Part shown: positions 44,026 through 53,604 of the stretch, piece after piece
Position numbering within the stretch: position 1 is the stretch's first letter
Layout: every line of letters starts with the position of its first letter
Notes under the pieces: model-generated
The model's input: only the letters and a program-made list of their open reading frames with translations
Told to the model about the DNA's origin: nothing
Databases searched by the model: none
NCBI GenBank assembly: GCA_000242815.2
Contig: AHHB01000040.1
Coordinates: 85,152-149,151 of the forward strand
Length of the DNA stretch: 64,000 bases
Source: Janthinobacterium lividum PAMC 25724
GTDB lineage: Bacteria; Pseudomonadota; Gammaproteobacteria; Burkholderiales; Burkholderiaceae_D
Direction of reading: 5' to 3'
Program-made: the position numbers and the translations under genes

Positions 44026-44052
44026 AGCGCAGCAGGTTTTGCCTGCTGCGCT
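44026..44052 (-). terminator. Hairpin just downstream of ilvD
   Basis: An 11-bp stem AGCGCAGCAGG/CCTGCTGCGCT with a TTTTG loop, 5 bp after the ilvD stop. The U-tract is missing on the minus strand, so termination would be weak. The rest of 43772-44025 shows nothing I can support beyond the cytochrome promoter region. Confidence 0.55.
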
Positions 44053-44056
44053 TAGC

Positions 44057-45922
44057 TTAGCGCTTCTTCAGTTGCGACAGATCGCGCACGGCGCCACGGT
44101 CGGCCGACGTCGTCAGCGCCGCATAGGCCTGCAGCGCCTGCGACACATAGCGCTCGCGCTTGACAGGCAGCCAGGCCGCATCACCCTTCGCCTCCATGGC
44201 GGCGCGGCGCGCAGCCAGCTGCACATCGGTCACGCGCAGGTTGATGCTGCGTTCGGGGATATCGATGTCGATGAAATCGCCCTCTTCCACCAGGCCGATG
44301 GCGCCGCCTTCGGCCGCTTCCGGCGAGGCATGACCGATCACCAGGCCCGAAGAGCCGCCCGAAAAGCGCCCGTCCGTGAACAGCGCACATGCTTTGCCCA
44401 GGCCCTTGGACTTGATGTAGGAAGTCGGGTACAGCATTTCCTGCATGCCCGGACCGCCTTTCGGGCCTTCGTAACGGATGATGACGACATCGCCTTCGTG
44501 CACGCTATCTTCCAGGATGGCAGCGACGGCCGCGTCCTGGCTCTCGAACACGCGCGCCTTGCCCGAAAATTTCAGGATGCTGTCATCGACGCCCGCCGTC
44601 TTGACGATGCAGCCCTTTTCGGCCAGGTTGCCGTACAAAACGGCCAGGCCACCATCTTGCGAGTAAGCGTGGGCCTTGTCGCGGATGCAGCCCGTGCTGC
44701 GGTCGGTGTCGACGGCAGCGAAGCGCTCCGACTGCGAGAAGGCGGTCTGCGTCGGCACGCCGCCCGGTGCGGCGCGGAACAGTTCATGCACCGCCGGATT
44801 GTCCGTGCACATGATGTCGTTTTGCGCGATGGCGTCGGCCAGGGTCGGCGCGTGGATGGTCGGCAGGGTGGTATCGAGCAAGCCAGCACGCGCCAATTCG
44901 CCCAAAATCGCCACGATGCCGCCCGCGCGGTGCACGTCTTCGATATGGTATTTATCCGTCATCGGCGCGACCTTGCACAGGCACGGTACCTTGCGCGAAA
45001 TGCGGTCGATGTCGGCCATGGTAAATTCCACTTCCGCCTCGTGTGCAGCGGCCAGCAAATGCAGCACGGTGTTGGTCGAGCCGCCCATGGAGACATCGAG
45101 CGCCATGGCATTCTCGAAGGCGGCCTTGGTGGCGATCGAACGTGGCAGCACCGAATAATCGTCCTGCTCATAATGGCGCTTGGCCAGCTCCACGATCAGA
45201 CGTCCAGCGCGCAAGAACAGCTGCTGGCGGTCCGAGTGCGTGGCCAGGATGGTGCCATTGCCGGGCAGGGCCAGGCCCAGCGCCTCGGTCAGGCAATTCA
45301 TCGAATTGGCGGTGAACATGCCGGAGCAGGAACCGCAGGTCGGGCAGGCCGAACGCTCGATTTCGTCCACGTCGGCGTCGGAAACGCTGCTGTCACCCGC
45401 CTTGATCATGGCATCGACCAGGTCCAGCTTGATGATCTTCTGGGTGCCGTTGACAACCTTGATGACCTTGCCCGCTTCCATCGGGCCGCCCGAGATGAAG
45501 ACCACGGGGATGTTGATGCGCATGGCGGCCATCAGCATGCCCGGCGTGATCTTGTCGCAGTTCGAGATGCACACCATGGCGTCGGCGCAGTGGGCGTTGA
45601 CCATGTATTCGACGGAGTCGGCGATCAGGTCGCGCGAGGGCAGTGAATAGAGCATGCCGCCGTGGCCCATGGCGATGCCGTCATCGACGGCGATGGTGTT
45701 AAATTCCTTGGCCACGCCGCCGGCCGCCTCGATTTCGCGCGCCACCATCTGCCCCAGGTCTTTCAAATGCACGTGGCCAGGCACGAATTGCGTGAACGAG
45801 TTGACGACGGCGATGATCGGCTTGTCGAAGTCGCCATCCTTCATGCCGGTGGCGCGCCACAGGGCGCGGGCGCCAGCCATGTTGCGGCCGTGGGTGGTAG
45901 TGCGGGAGCGGTATTGCGGCAT
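44057..45922 (-). CDS. ilvD: Dihydroxy-acid dehydratase
   Basis: A 621-residue IlvD. The iron-sulfur cluster cysteines lie in [15 protein letters not shown] and [12 protein letters not shown], and the [12 protein letters not shown] and [16 protein letters not shown] motifs are intact. It dehydrates dihydroxy-isovalerate and -methylvalerate to the keto acids of valine and isoleucine. The start at 45922 gives the canonical [21 protein letters not shown] LysR gene is divergent across a 173-bp gap and may control it. Confidence 0.97.
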   Translation of the reverse strand: MPQYRSRTTTHGRNMAGARALWRATGMKDGDFDKPIIAVVNSFTQFVPGHVHLKDLGQMVAREIEAAGGVAKEFNTIAVDDGIAMGHGGMLYSLPSRDLIADSVEYMVNAHCADAMVCISNCDKITPGMLMAAMRINIPVVFISGGPMEAGKVIKVVNGTQKIIKLDLVDAMIKAGDSSVSDADVDEIERSACPTCGSCSGMFTANSMNCLTEALGLALPGNGTILATHSDRQQLFLRAGRLIVELAKRHYEQDDYSVLPRSIATKAAFENAMALDVSMGGSTNTVLHLLAAAHEAEVEFTMADIDRISRKVPCLCKVAPMTDKYHIEDVHRAGGIVAILGELARAGLLDTTLPTIHAPTLADAIAQNDIMCTDNPAVHELFRAAPGGVPTQTAFSQSERFAAVDTDRSTGCIRDKAHAYSQDGGLAVLYGNLAEKGCIVKTAGVDDSILKFSGKARVFESQDAAVAAILEDSVHEGDVVIIRYEGPKGGPGMQEMLYPTSYIKSKGLGKACALFTDGRFSGGSSGLVIGHASPEAAEGGAIGLVEEGDFIDIDIPERSINLRVTDVQLAARRAAMEAKGDAAWLPVKRERYVSQALQAYAALTTSADRGAVRDLSQLKKR

Positions 45923-46095
45923 GATGGGGTCCTTCCAAGGATGATTGATGCCTGACTGCGCGAATTTTCAGCAAAACCCTGCATACAGTGGTGGTACACC
46001 AGATTGCCTTGCGCGCGCGCCACTGTCAAATATATGATGCACGTGTCTGTGAGTCTTTTTTCATATCACAGCATTCAATCTGCATGGAAACACAT

Positions 46096-47007
46096 ATGAA
46101 TCTTGAACTGCGCCAGTTGCGCTACTTTGTTACCGTCGCCGAAGAGTTGCACTTCGGCCGCGCCGCCACGCGACTGCACATGACGCAGCCGCCGCTGTCG
46201 CAAACCATCATGGCCCTGGAAGAACTGCTGGGTGCGCCCTTGTTCGTGCGCACGCGCCGCGAAGTGCAACTGACGCCAGCCGGCACGGCCCTGCTGCCCG
46301 AGGCGCGCCGGCTGCTGGCGCAGGCGCTCGATTTGCCCGCGCTGGTACAGCGCGCCGCGCAGGGCGAGGCGGGGCGATTGAGCCTGGCCTTCGTTTCCTC
46401 GGCCGACTACAGCGTGTTGCCGCCCTTGCTGCGCGCTTATCAGACTGCCTATCCGCAGGTGCAGATCCAGTTACAGGAAGCCACCTCCGACCTGCAGCTC
46501 GACGAATTGCTGGCCGGGCGCACGGATGCGGGGCTGTTGATTCCGCCCCTGCCCGAGAAGGCGAAAGGGGCGCTCGATTACCTGCCCGTGCTGACCGAAG
46601 CGCTGGTGCTGGCCGCGCCGTCCTGCCTCGACCTGTTGCAGATGCCCGGCCCCGTGAACCTGCGCGACCTGCCGCCCCTGCCGCTGATCATTTTTCCGCG
46701 CGCAATTTCTCCGGCCCTGCACGACGCAATCCTGGGCGTGTTCCGCGCCGCCGGCATCACGCCGCAGATCGGCCAGCAGGCGATACAGATGCAAACCATC
46801 GTCAGCCTCGTCTCGGCTGGCATGGGTATCGCGCTTGTGCCACAATCGGTATCGAATCTGATGCGCCCGGGCGTAGAATACAGGCCGCTGCAGGACGCCA
46901 CGCCGCTGGTGGAAACCGGCCTGGCCTGGCGCCGCGACAATCCGTCTTCCGTGCTGCAAGGCTTTTTGGCGCTGCTGCGCAAGCAGATAAGCGCTACTGC
47001 CAGCTAA
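46096..47007 (+). CDS. LysR-family transcriptional regulator
   Basis: A 303-residue regulator with the LysR N-terminal HTH (MNLELRQLRYFVTVAEELHF, RAATRLHMTQPPLSQTIMAL) and a periplasmic-binding-like effector domain. It resembles the subgroup that begins with ELHFGRAA and responds to small carboxylates. The start at 46096 follows GGAAA by 5 bp; another ATG at 46084 is possible. It is divergent from ilvD and may regulate it, but I could not fix a T-N11-A site. Confidence 0.93.
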   Translation: MNLELRQLRYFVTVAEELHFGRAATRLHMTQPPLSQTIMALEELLGAPLFVRTRREVQLTPAGTALLPEARRLLAQALDLPALVQRAAQGEAGRLSLAFVSSADYSVLPPLLRAYQTAYPQVQIQLQEATSDLQLDELLAGRTDAGLLIPPLPEKAKGALDYLPVLTEALVLAAPSCLDLLQMPGPVNLRDLPPLPLIIFPRAISPALHDAILGVFRAAGITPQIGQQAIQMQTIVSLVSAGMGIALVPQSVSNLMRPGVEYRPLQDATPLVETGLAWRRDNPSSVLQGFLALLRKQISATAS

Positions 47008-47090
47008 ATTAAGTGGCCGCTAAGGCAAAAAACTGCTGGCGCCGCCATACTACGCAACCTTGGCTTTACATACATATAGAAAGAAACCCC

Positions 47091-47915
47091 ATGCTGATAC
47101 ACCCGATGCCCGACCCGATAGCCATCCAGATCGGCCCGCTCGCCGTGCACTGGTACGGCTTGATGTATGTGCTGGCCTTTGCCCTGTTCATTATCCTGGG
47201 CCGCGTGCGCATCAAACAGGCGCACATCGCCGTGCTGGGCTGGCAGAAGGAAGACCTCGATGACATGCTGTTCTACGGCATGCTGGGCGTGGTGATCGGC
47301 GGGCGCCTGGGCGAAGTGCTGTTCTACCGCCCCGAATATTTCATGCACAATCCGCTGGAAATCTTCATGGTGTGGCACGGTGGCATGTCCTTCCATGGCG
47401 GCTTCCTCGGCGTCATCGTGGCCATGTACCTGTGGAGCCGCAAGGCCGGTCGCTCGCTGTTCGACGTGCTCGACTTCATCGCCCCGCTGGTACCGCTCGG
47501 TTATGCCGCCGGCCGCCTGGGCAACTTCATCAATGCCGAACTGCCGGGCCGCATAGCGCCGGAAAGCTTGCCGTGGGCCATGCAATGGCCGGGCATCGCG
47601 TATCCCGTGCACCCATCGCCGCTCTATCAAATGCTGGTGGACGGCATTCTGGTGTTCATTATTCTGTGGCTGTATGCACGCAAGCAACGCCCGCGCATCG
47701 CCGTGGGCGCCATGTTCACCCTGCTGTACGGCTGCGCGCGCTTCTTCACCGAATACTTCCGCACGCCGGACTGGGAAGTCGTGTGGCTGGGCGTGCCGAT
47801 CACCTCGGGCCAAATGCTGTCCTTGCCAATGATCGTCGGCGCCATTGCGCTGCTGGTATGGGCGTATAAAAGCCAGGTAATGGGCACGCCGCCCACCAAG
47901 CCCCGCCCGGCCTGA
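47091..47915 (+). CDS. lgt: Prolipoprotein diacylglyceryl transferase
   Basis: A 274-residue inner-membrane enzyme with seven helices. The Lgt signature GRLGNFINAELPGR, the essential His region MVWHGGMSFHGGFLG and HPSPLYQMLVDG are present. It transfers diacylglycerol to the lipobox cysteine of prolipoproteins, such as the efflux lipoprotein at 24417-25907. The ATG at 47091 gives MLIHPMPDPIAIQIGPLAVH, the usual start. Confidence 0.97.
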   Translation: MLIHPMPDPIAIQIGPLAVHWYGLMYVLAFALFIILGRVRIKQAHIAVLGWQKEDLDDMLFYGMLGVVIGGRLGEVLFYRPEYFMHNPLEIFMVWHGGMSFHGGFLGVIVAMYLWSRKAGRSLFDVLDFIAPLVPLGYAAGRLGNFINAELPGRIAPESLPWAMQWPGIAYPVHPSPLYQMLVDGILVFIILWLYARKQRPRIAVGAMFTLLYGCARFFTEYFRTPDWEVVWLGVPITSGQMLSLPMIVGAIALLVWAYKSQVMGTPPTKPRPA

Positions 47916-47922
47916 GGCAGGG

Positions 47923-48010
47923 CTTAAGCTACGCTTAGGCTACGCTTATGCCTCGCTTAGGCTTCGCTTATGCCTCGCTTATGCCTCGCTTATGCCTCGC
48001 TTATGCTTTT
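47923..48010. repeat. Tandem array of eight 11-bp units (CTTATGCCTCG)
   Basis: Eight consecutive 11-bp units begin at 47923, 47934, 47945, 47956, 47967, 47978, 47989 and 48000. Units 3, 5, 6 and 7 are identical (CTTATGCCTCG); 1, 2, 4 and 8 are variants such as CTTAGGCTACG. The array starts 7 bp after the lgt stop, and its last unit includes the stop codon of the convergent EVE gene. Confidence 0.95.
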
Positions 48011-48465
48011 AACTTGCTTGTAATGACTGTCCATTGCGCCGGCGTCACCGGCGTGATGGACAAACGGCTGCCCTTCTTGAGCAACAGCATGTCTTCCAGC
48101 TCCGGCATCTGGCGCATCTCGGACAGGGACAGCAGCGCCGTCTTCTTCACGCCGCGCACGTCGACGCTGATCCAGCGCGGCTGCTCAAACGTAGCCTTGG
48201 CATCGAAATACTTGCCGCCTGCTTCAAACTGGCTGTGATCGGGGTAGGCGCCGCTGGCCACTTCGGCCACGCCTGCCACGCCCGGCTGCGGGCAGCTGGA
48301 GTGATAAAACAGCACGCCATCACCCACCTGCATGCCATCGCGCATGAAATTGCGCGCCTGATAATTGCGTACGCCGAACCACGACAGGGTGTGCTTGGGC
48401 GCGGCCATCAAGTCGTCGATACTCACTTCATCGGGCTCCGATTTCATCAGCCAATATTGTTTCAT
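48001..48465 (-). CDS. EVE-domain protein (thymocyte nuclear protein 1-like)
   Basis: A 154-residue single EVE domain: MKQYWLMKSEPDEVSIDDL, WFGVRNYQARNFMRDGMQVGD and VLFYHSSCPQPGVAGVAEV are the conserved core. EVE domains are PUA-like and read modified bases in DNA or RNA. No methyltransferase or restriction gene is nearby, so a housekeeping RNA role is as likely as defence. The gene is downstream of 6S RNA on the same strand, behind a terminator. Confidence 0.93.
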   Translation of the reverse strand: MKQYWLMKSEPDEVSIDDLMAAPKHTLSWFGVRNYQARNFMRDGMQVGDGVLFYHSSCPQPGVAGVAEVASGAYPDHSQFEAGGKYFDAKATFEQPRWISVDVRGVKKTALLSLSEMRQMPELEDMLLLKKGSRLSITPVTPAQWTVITSKLKA

Positions 48466-48490
48466 CCAGACTCCGTATCACAGCGACAGG

Positions 48491-48529
48491 CGTAAAAAAA
48501 CGGTTGCGCATCGATGCGGCAACCGTTTT
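48491..48529 (-). terminator. Terminator downstream of 6S RNA
   Basis: Stem AAAACGGTTGC/GCAACCGTTTT (48497-48507 and 48519-48529) enclosing a self-complementary GCATCGATGC. Reading leftwards it is followed by T's (A-run at 48494-48500). Confidence 0.8.
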
Positions 48530-48545
48530 CAGTTGTAGTGCAAAT

Positions 48546-48720
48546 TGGGCCCCGCCTGTGCCGCTATGCCGGCATCCCGAACCAAACGGTTCAAGGTGGT
48601 CACGTTAGTTCAATTTCGGGTTCGTCGAACGAGCGACGCTCACTCCCATCGAACAAAATTCGCAACCGATGCGCATAAATGGTTCAAGGAATATATGGCA
48701 ATCGCGAACACCGCAGGGTA
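48546..48720 (-). ncRNA. ssrS: 6S RNA (ssrS)
   Basis: About 175 nt directly downstream of zapA, the conserved site of ssrS in many proteobacteria. The 5' part (TACCCTGCGGTGTTCGCGAT) can pair with the 3' part (GCGGCACAGGCGGGG), with small internal loops, to form the long closing stem. The 3' half carries ACCTTGAACC..GGTTC, as in known 6S RNAs. 6S RNA binds sigma70-RNA polymerase by mimicking an open promoter and tunes stationary-phase transcription. Ends are approximate. Confidence 0.78.
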
Positions 48721-48726
48721 AGCATG

Positions 48727-48754
48727 AGTTTACTCCTTTGAGCGCGCATCGCAA
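48727..48754 (-). promoter_or_regulatory. 6S RNA promoter
   Basis: On the minus strand, TTGCGA (48754-48749) and TAAACT (48732-48727) are 16 bp apart, placing the start near 48720. Confidence 0.6.
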
Positions 48755-48878
48755 AGACATATCGTGCCGTGCCCGCTTAAAATCCCGTGTACAACAGCGA
48801 ACAAAGGCGTGGCGAGAGGCGGCGAAGTGTGACAAGGAAACCCTACTGTGCGCCTGCACAGTAGCCACGATTGAGTGT

Positions 48879-49190
48879 TTAAAAAAGATTTTCCTGGGGC
48901 GTCAGGGCGCTGTCGAGCACCGTGTGCATGGCCGAGATCTTTTGCTTCACTTCCATTATCGTCAATTCCGACAGCGGGCCTTGCGGCGACTTCACGGAGA
49001 GGAATTCCGCAGCCACACCCAGGGCGGCCAGTACGGCGATGCGATCATTGCCCTTGACCTTGCCGGCGTCGCGGATGGCTTTCATTTTGCTATCGAGATA
49101 GATCGCCGCTTCGCGCAGCGCGCGCTCTTCACCGTCGCGGCACACCATGCTATACGACTGGCCCATGATATTGACATCGACACGCGCCAT
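48879..49190 (-). CDS. zapA: Cell division protein ZapA
   Basis: A 103-residue ZapA: MARVDVNIMGQSYSMVCRDG at the N-terminus, then LREAAIYLDSKMKAIRDAGK and NDRIAVLAALGVAAEFL, and a C-terminal coiled coil. It cross-links FtsZ protofilaments at the Z-ring. The start codon shares one base with the stop of the upstream gene (TAATG), so translation is coupled. 6S RNA follows. Confidence 0.95.
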   Translation of the reverse strand: MARVDVNIMGQSYSMVCRDGEERALREAAIYLDSKMKAIRDAGKVKGNDRIAVLAALGVAAEFLSVKSPQGPLSELTIMEVKQKISAMHTVLDSALTPQENLF

Positions 49191-49453
49191 TACGCTTCCT
49201 TCTCGTTCTCGGTAGGGTAGGCGCCCGCTTCCGAAGCGGCTTGCTCCAGGCCAGCTTGCACCAGTTCGGGAATTTTTTCCAGCAATGCTTCCACGCGCTC
49301 CTGCGCCTCGCGCATGCGTTGCACATACTGGGCGTTCTCGGCGGCCAGCGCGGCATTGTCCTTGCGCAGTTGCGCGTTTTCACGGCGCAGCGCGTGGGTC
49401 ATTTCGGCCAGCAGGCCGATTTTGTCGGATAATTCATTGAATTCGGAAATCAT
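49190..49453 (-). CDS. ZapB-like coiled-coil cell division protein
   Basis: An 87-residue coiled-coil protein (MISEFNELSDKIGLLAEMTH, RRENAQLRKDNAALAAENAQ) upstream of and coupled to zapA. Small coiled-coil proteins in this place are annotated as ZapB-like partners of ZapA. GGCGGG lies directly before the ATG at 49453; the longer frame to 49513 has no ribosome site. Confidence 0.8.
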   Translation of the reverse strand: MISEFNELSDKIGLLAEMTHALRRENAQLRKDNAALAAENAQYVQRMREAQERVEALLEKIPELVQAGLEQAASEAGAYPTENEKEA

Positions 49454-49609
49454 CCCGCCACTATAGGGCGGACGCTCCCCGGGCGTCAATCGAATCAGGT
49501 CGCTGTCACACATATTTACATCAATGCAGGGCAGTTGGCGGACATTACACGATTTTTCCGGCGCTTTTCGTCAAGTGCGCGCATCTTCCAGCGCCGCGAA
49601 GGCAGCGTT

Positions 49610-50356
49610 TTACTCGTCGACGTAATCGGCTTCGATATCGAGTCCGCCATAGCGGTTTTCGCAAGAGCGGCGCGTCAGCGTCTGTTGTCCGCCCTTGCCG
49701 TCAAGCAGCATCGTCAAGTCGCGGCAAGTACGGCGGTAGCTGCCAGGTTTGGCATCCGTGCGCGAGGGCGTCAGGCGCACTGCCAGCGGCGCCGCATTGC
49801 CCAAGCCCTTGTTGCTCCACTGGCGCGTCTTGCCATCCTCTTCATCTTTCAAAGTGCGCACGGCGGCCGTCAGCAGCGCTTGCTGCTCCTTGGCATTGAG
49901 CTTGGCCACCGTCACGTCCGACAAGAAAGGCCGATACACGACGGGGGCCGCATCCTTGCCCTGCACATCCCACTTGCCGCTGTTGTGCGAACAGGTACGC
50001 CGGCTCAAATCCTGCGACTTCTCACCCGCCGTGACGACGAATTTCAGATCGCGGCAGACGTGCGCCTTCAGGCTGAACTCCGTCATGCCGGAGTTGCTGA
50101 AGCTAAACGTGACTTTTACCAGCCCGCCACTATTGCCGCCGTTGCTCCACACCTGCGCTGCCTGCTCGTCGTCAGCCTTGTTCAAGGCCTTGAACAAGTC
50201 GCCCAGCAACATTTCCTTTTCCTGCGGCGTCAGCGTCGCCACGCTGATCTCGTCGACGATGCTAGGCGTTTGCGCGCCGGCATTGCCCAGGCAGGCGAGG
50301 CCGATGACGGTGGCGTTCAACAGGTGCAAGACGGGATGGGAAATCGGCAGTGGCAT
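49610..50356 (-). CDS. Secreted protein with two copies of a Cys-containing repeat domain
   Basis: About 248 residues with a signal peptide (MPLPISHPVLHLLNATVIGL, cleavage after AGA). Two homologous units follow. Each has a LTPQEK/LNAKEQ helix, a W-S-N segment and a paired-Cys ending: HVCRDLKFVV...RRTCSHNSGKWDV in the first and RRTCRDLTMLL...RRSCENRYGGLDI in the second. The pattern resembles 17-kDa surface-antigen C-terminal domains. The ribosome site is weak, so the start may be at 50401. The function is unknown; the two cysteines in each unit are likely disulfide-bonded in the periplasm. Confidence 0.8.
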   Translation of the reverse strand: MPLPISHPVLHLLNATVIGLACLGNAGAQTPSIVDEISVATLTPQEKEMLLGDLFKALNKADDEQAAQVWSNGGNSGGLVKVTFSFSNSGMTEFSLKAHVCRDLKFVVTAGEKSQDLSRRTCSHNSGKWDVQGKDAAPVVYRPFLSDVTVAKLNAKEQQALLTAAVRTLKDEEDGKTRQWSNKGLGNAAPLAVRLTPSRTDAKPGSYRRTCRDLTMLLDGKGGQQTLTRRSCENRYGGLDIEADYVDE

Positions 50357-50585
50357 GCGGTTCTTTCTGGCATAAATGCTGATATTGATATGCAATTGCA
50401 ATCATCTTATCAAATTCCATAGTCAAACTCTGTTTCCTGCGCGTACAGGAACGCCCCTCGTCTGCCGAGCATGCTAGAGTCGCGCCTGTTGCTGACGCCC
50501 GGCAAGTTGGCTTGCGCCAGCGCAAACCCTGTGTAAATGCAGGCTGCGCAGAACGTCCAAGCATATCTTTCCGGTGAATAAGCCC

Positions 50586-50640
50586 TTGAATAAGCCCCCT
50601 ACCGTCCCTATAATTAGCACTCGTTAGTAGAGAGTGCTAA
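50586..50640 (+). promoter_or_regulatory. groESL promoter with perfect CIRCE operator
   Basis: TTGAAT at 50586-50591 and TATAAT at 50609-50614 are 17 bp apart. A perfect CIRCE inverted repeat, TTAGCACTC-N9-GAGTGCTAA, occupies 50614-50640 and overlaps the start site, so HrcA repression is expected. The same DNA, CTTGAA (50585-50590), 15 bp, then CCCTATAA (50606-50613), also fits a sigma32 promoter. The 50357-50585 and 50641-50881 stretches otherwise hold no gene I can support. Confidence 0.95.
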
Positions 50641-50881
50641 CAAACTCTTTCGTAGCAATCCTCAGGACATGATGGTGCTTGCCAGACCACTGCAGGGAAC
50701 GCTACGCGGCGGGCGACGCCGCGATGCACTACTGCCGGATAAAGGCAAGAACAGCATGACATGGGGTTTGCTTGACCGTTGCGGGCTGCTTTCAACGGCG
50801 GTCACTGAAAGCACGTCTGGCGCTGTGCCAGTCATGTATTCATTTAGCAACACTTATCCATTGAACTTTAAGGAGTTTTGT

Positions 50882-51172
50882 ATGAATCTGCGCCCATTGA
50901 ACGATCGCGTCATCGTCAAACGCCTCGACCAGGAAACCAAAACTGCGTCCGGCCTCATCATTCCTGATGCAGCTGCTGAAAAACCGGATCAAGGCGAAGT
51001 CCTTGCCGTAGGCAATGGCAAGATTCTCGACGACGGCAAAGTGCGTCCTCTGGATGTCAAAGTAGGCGACCGCGTCCTGTTCGGCAAGTACGCCGGCCAA
51101 ACCGTCAAAGTTGACGGCGATGAGCTGCTGGTCATGCGCGAAGAAGACATCATGGCGATCGTCGTCAAGTAA
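50882..51172 (+). CDS. groES: Co-chaperonin GroES
   Basis: A 96-residue Gro[22 protein letters not shown] at the start, [20 protein letters not shown] (mobile-loop region) and [20 protein letters not shown]. It caps the GroEL cavity. AGGAG lies 6 bp before the ATG. The 5' leader from the promoter is about 260 nt, long for this operon; the frame is open upstream, but GroES is never longer than this. Confidence 0.98.
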   Translation: MNLRPLNDRVIVKRLDQETKTASGLIIPDAAAEKPDQGEVLAVGNGKILDDGKVRPLDVKVGDRVLFGKYAGQTVKVDGDELLVMREEDIMAIVVK

Positions 51173-51189
51173 TTGTTTCCACGTTGTAG

Positions 51190-52872
<1,683 letters not shown>

Positions 52873-52970
52873 GCCCGGCGTCCCCGCCCGCAGGCGACGG
52901 CGCGCGGGGATGCCTATGCCGGGCCAGGACAGACAGGCCAAAAGCTGTTTGCGCCTGCCCGGCAGCCCCG

Positions 52971-53003
52971 AAAGCTATCTTCTACGGAAGGTAGCTTTTT
53001 TTT
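52971..53003 (+). terminator. groESL terminator
   Basis: A 12-bp stem AAAGCTATCTTC/GAAGGTAGCTTT (one G-U pair) with a TACG tetraloop and at least eight T. Confidence 0.9.
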
Positions 53004-53121
53004 CGTCGATTTTTTTTCGTCGATTGCTTAGACAAGCCCCTTAGGCTCGCCAGGCGATTGCCGGCCTGCGTGTTTTGCTTTAGCATGGCCGCCATCGTCC
53101 CTCTTTCTCATACTCTCCACC

Positions 53122-53598
53122 ATGCCGCCACGCGCCTCCTCTTCCAAAACCACCATCATCGCCGGCATCCTGGCCGGCTTGCTGGCCGCCGGGCTAGGCG
53201 CTTTTTATCTGCACCAGCGGTCCGCACAGCACGACGGCAATCCACCTGCCGCGAGCAGCCAATCGGCGGCGCAAGAGCAGAACGCGCGCGCCGTCGATGC
53301 GCTGATGGCGCTGCCGGAAATCAAGGCCTGGTCGGCGCATATCGAAAAAGCCTCGGGCGGACGCGCGCACGGTGCGGTGATGGAAACGTCGCCCGAGACA
53401 CGCCTGGTCGATGGCGTCGTTTGCTACCAGCTGAGCTTTTTCGAAAGCACGCCGGAAGCGGCCCACCGCTGGGAAAGCTTTGTCGTCACGCCCGATGGCA
53501 AGCGCATCCTCGTCGACGACAGCGTCACAGGTGAGCTGCTGAGCCTGGAACAATGGCGCAAGGACAGCGCTCCCATGCAGCGCACCGCCACCCAATAA
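53122..53598 (+). CDS. Small membrane-anchored protein of unknown function
   Basis: A 158-residue protein with one N-terminal membrane helix (IIAGILAGLLAAGLGAFYLH, about residues 12-31), a polar linker and a soluble C-terminal domain containing ALPEIKAWSAHIEKASGGRA, CYQLSFFESTPEAAHRWESF and PDGKRILVDD. It likely faces the periplasm. I do not recognise a family. No good ribosome site is seen. It converges with the MFS gene. Confidence 0.65.
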   Translation: MPPRASSSKTTIIAGILAGLLAAGLGAFYLHQRSAQHDGNPPAASSQSAAQEQNARAVDALMALPEIKAWSAHIEKASGGRAHGAVMETSPETRLVDGVVCYQLSFFESTPEAAHRWESFVVTPDGKRILVDDSVTGELLSLEQWRKDSAPMQRTATQ

Positions 53599-53604
53599 AC
53601 GCTC

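Noticed and set aside
47923..48010. CRISPR array
   Set aside because: Units are contiguous 11-mers without spacers, and no cas genes are present.
48001..48465. EVE gene as part of a modification-dependent defence system
   Set aside because: It is a single stand-alone EVE domain beside 6S RNA and zapA, with no nuclease or methyltransferase nearby.
50669..50881. N-terminal extension of groES by 71 codons
   Set aside because: The frame is open, but GroES is universally about 96 residues and AGGAG sits correctly before 50882; the extension is leader RNA.
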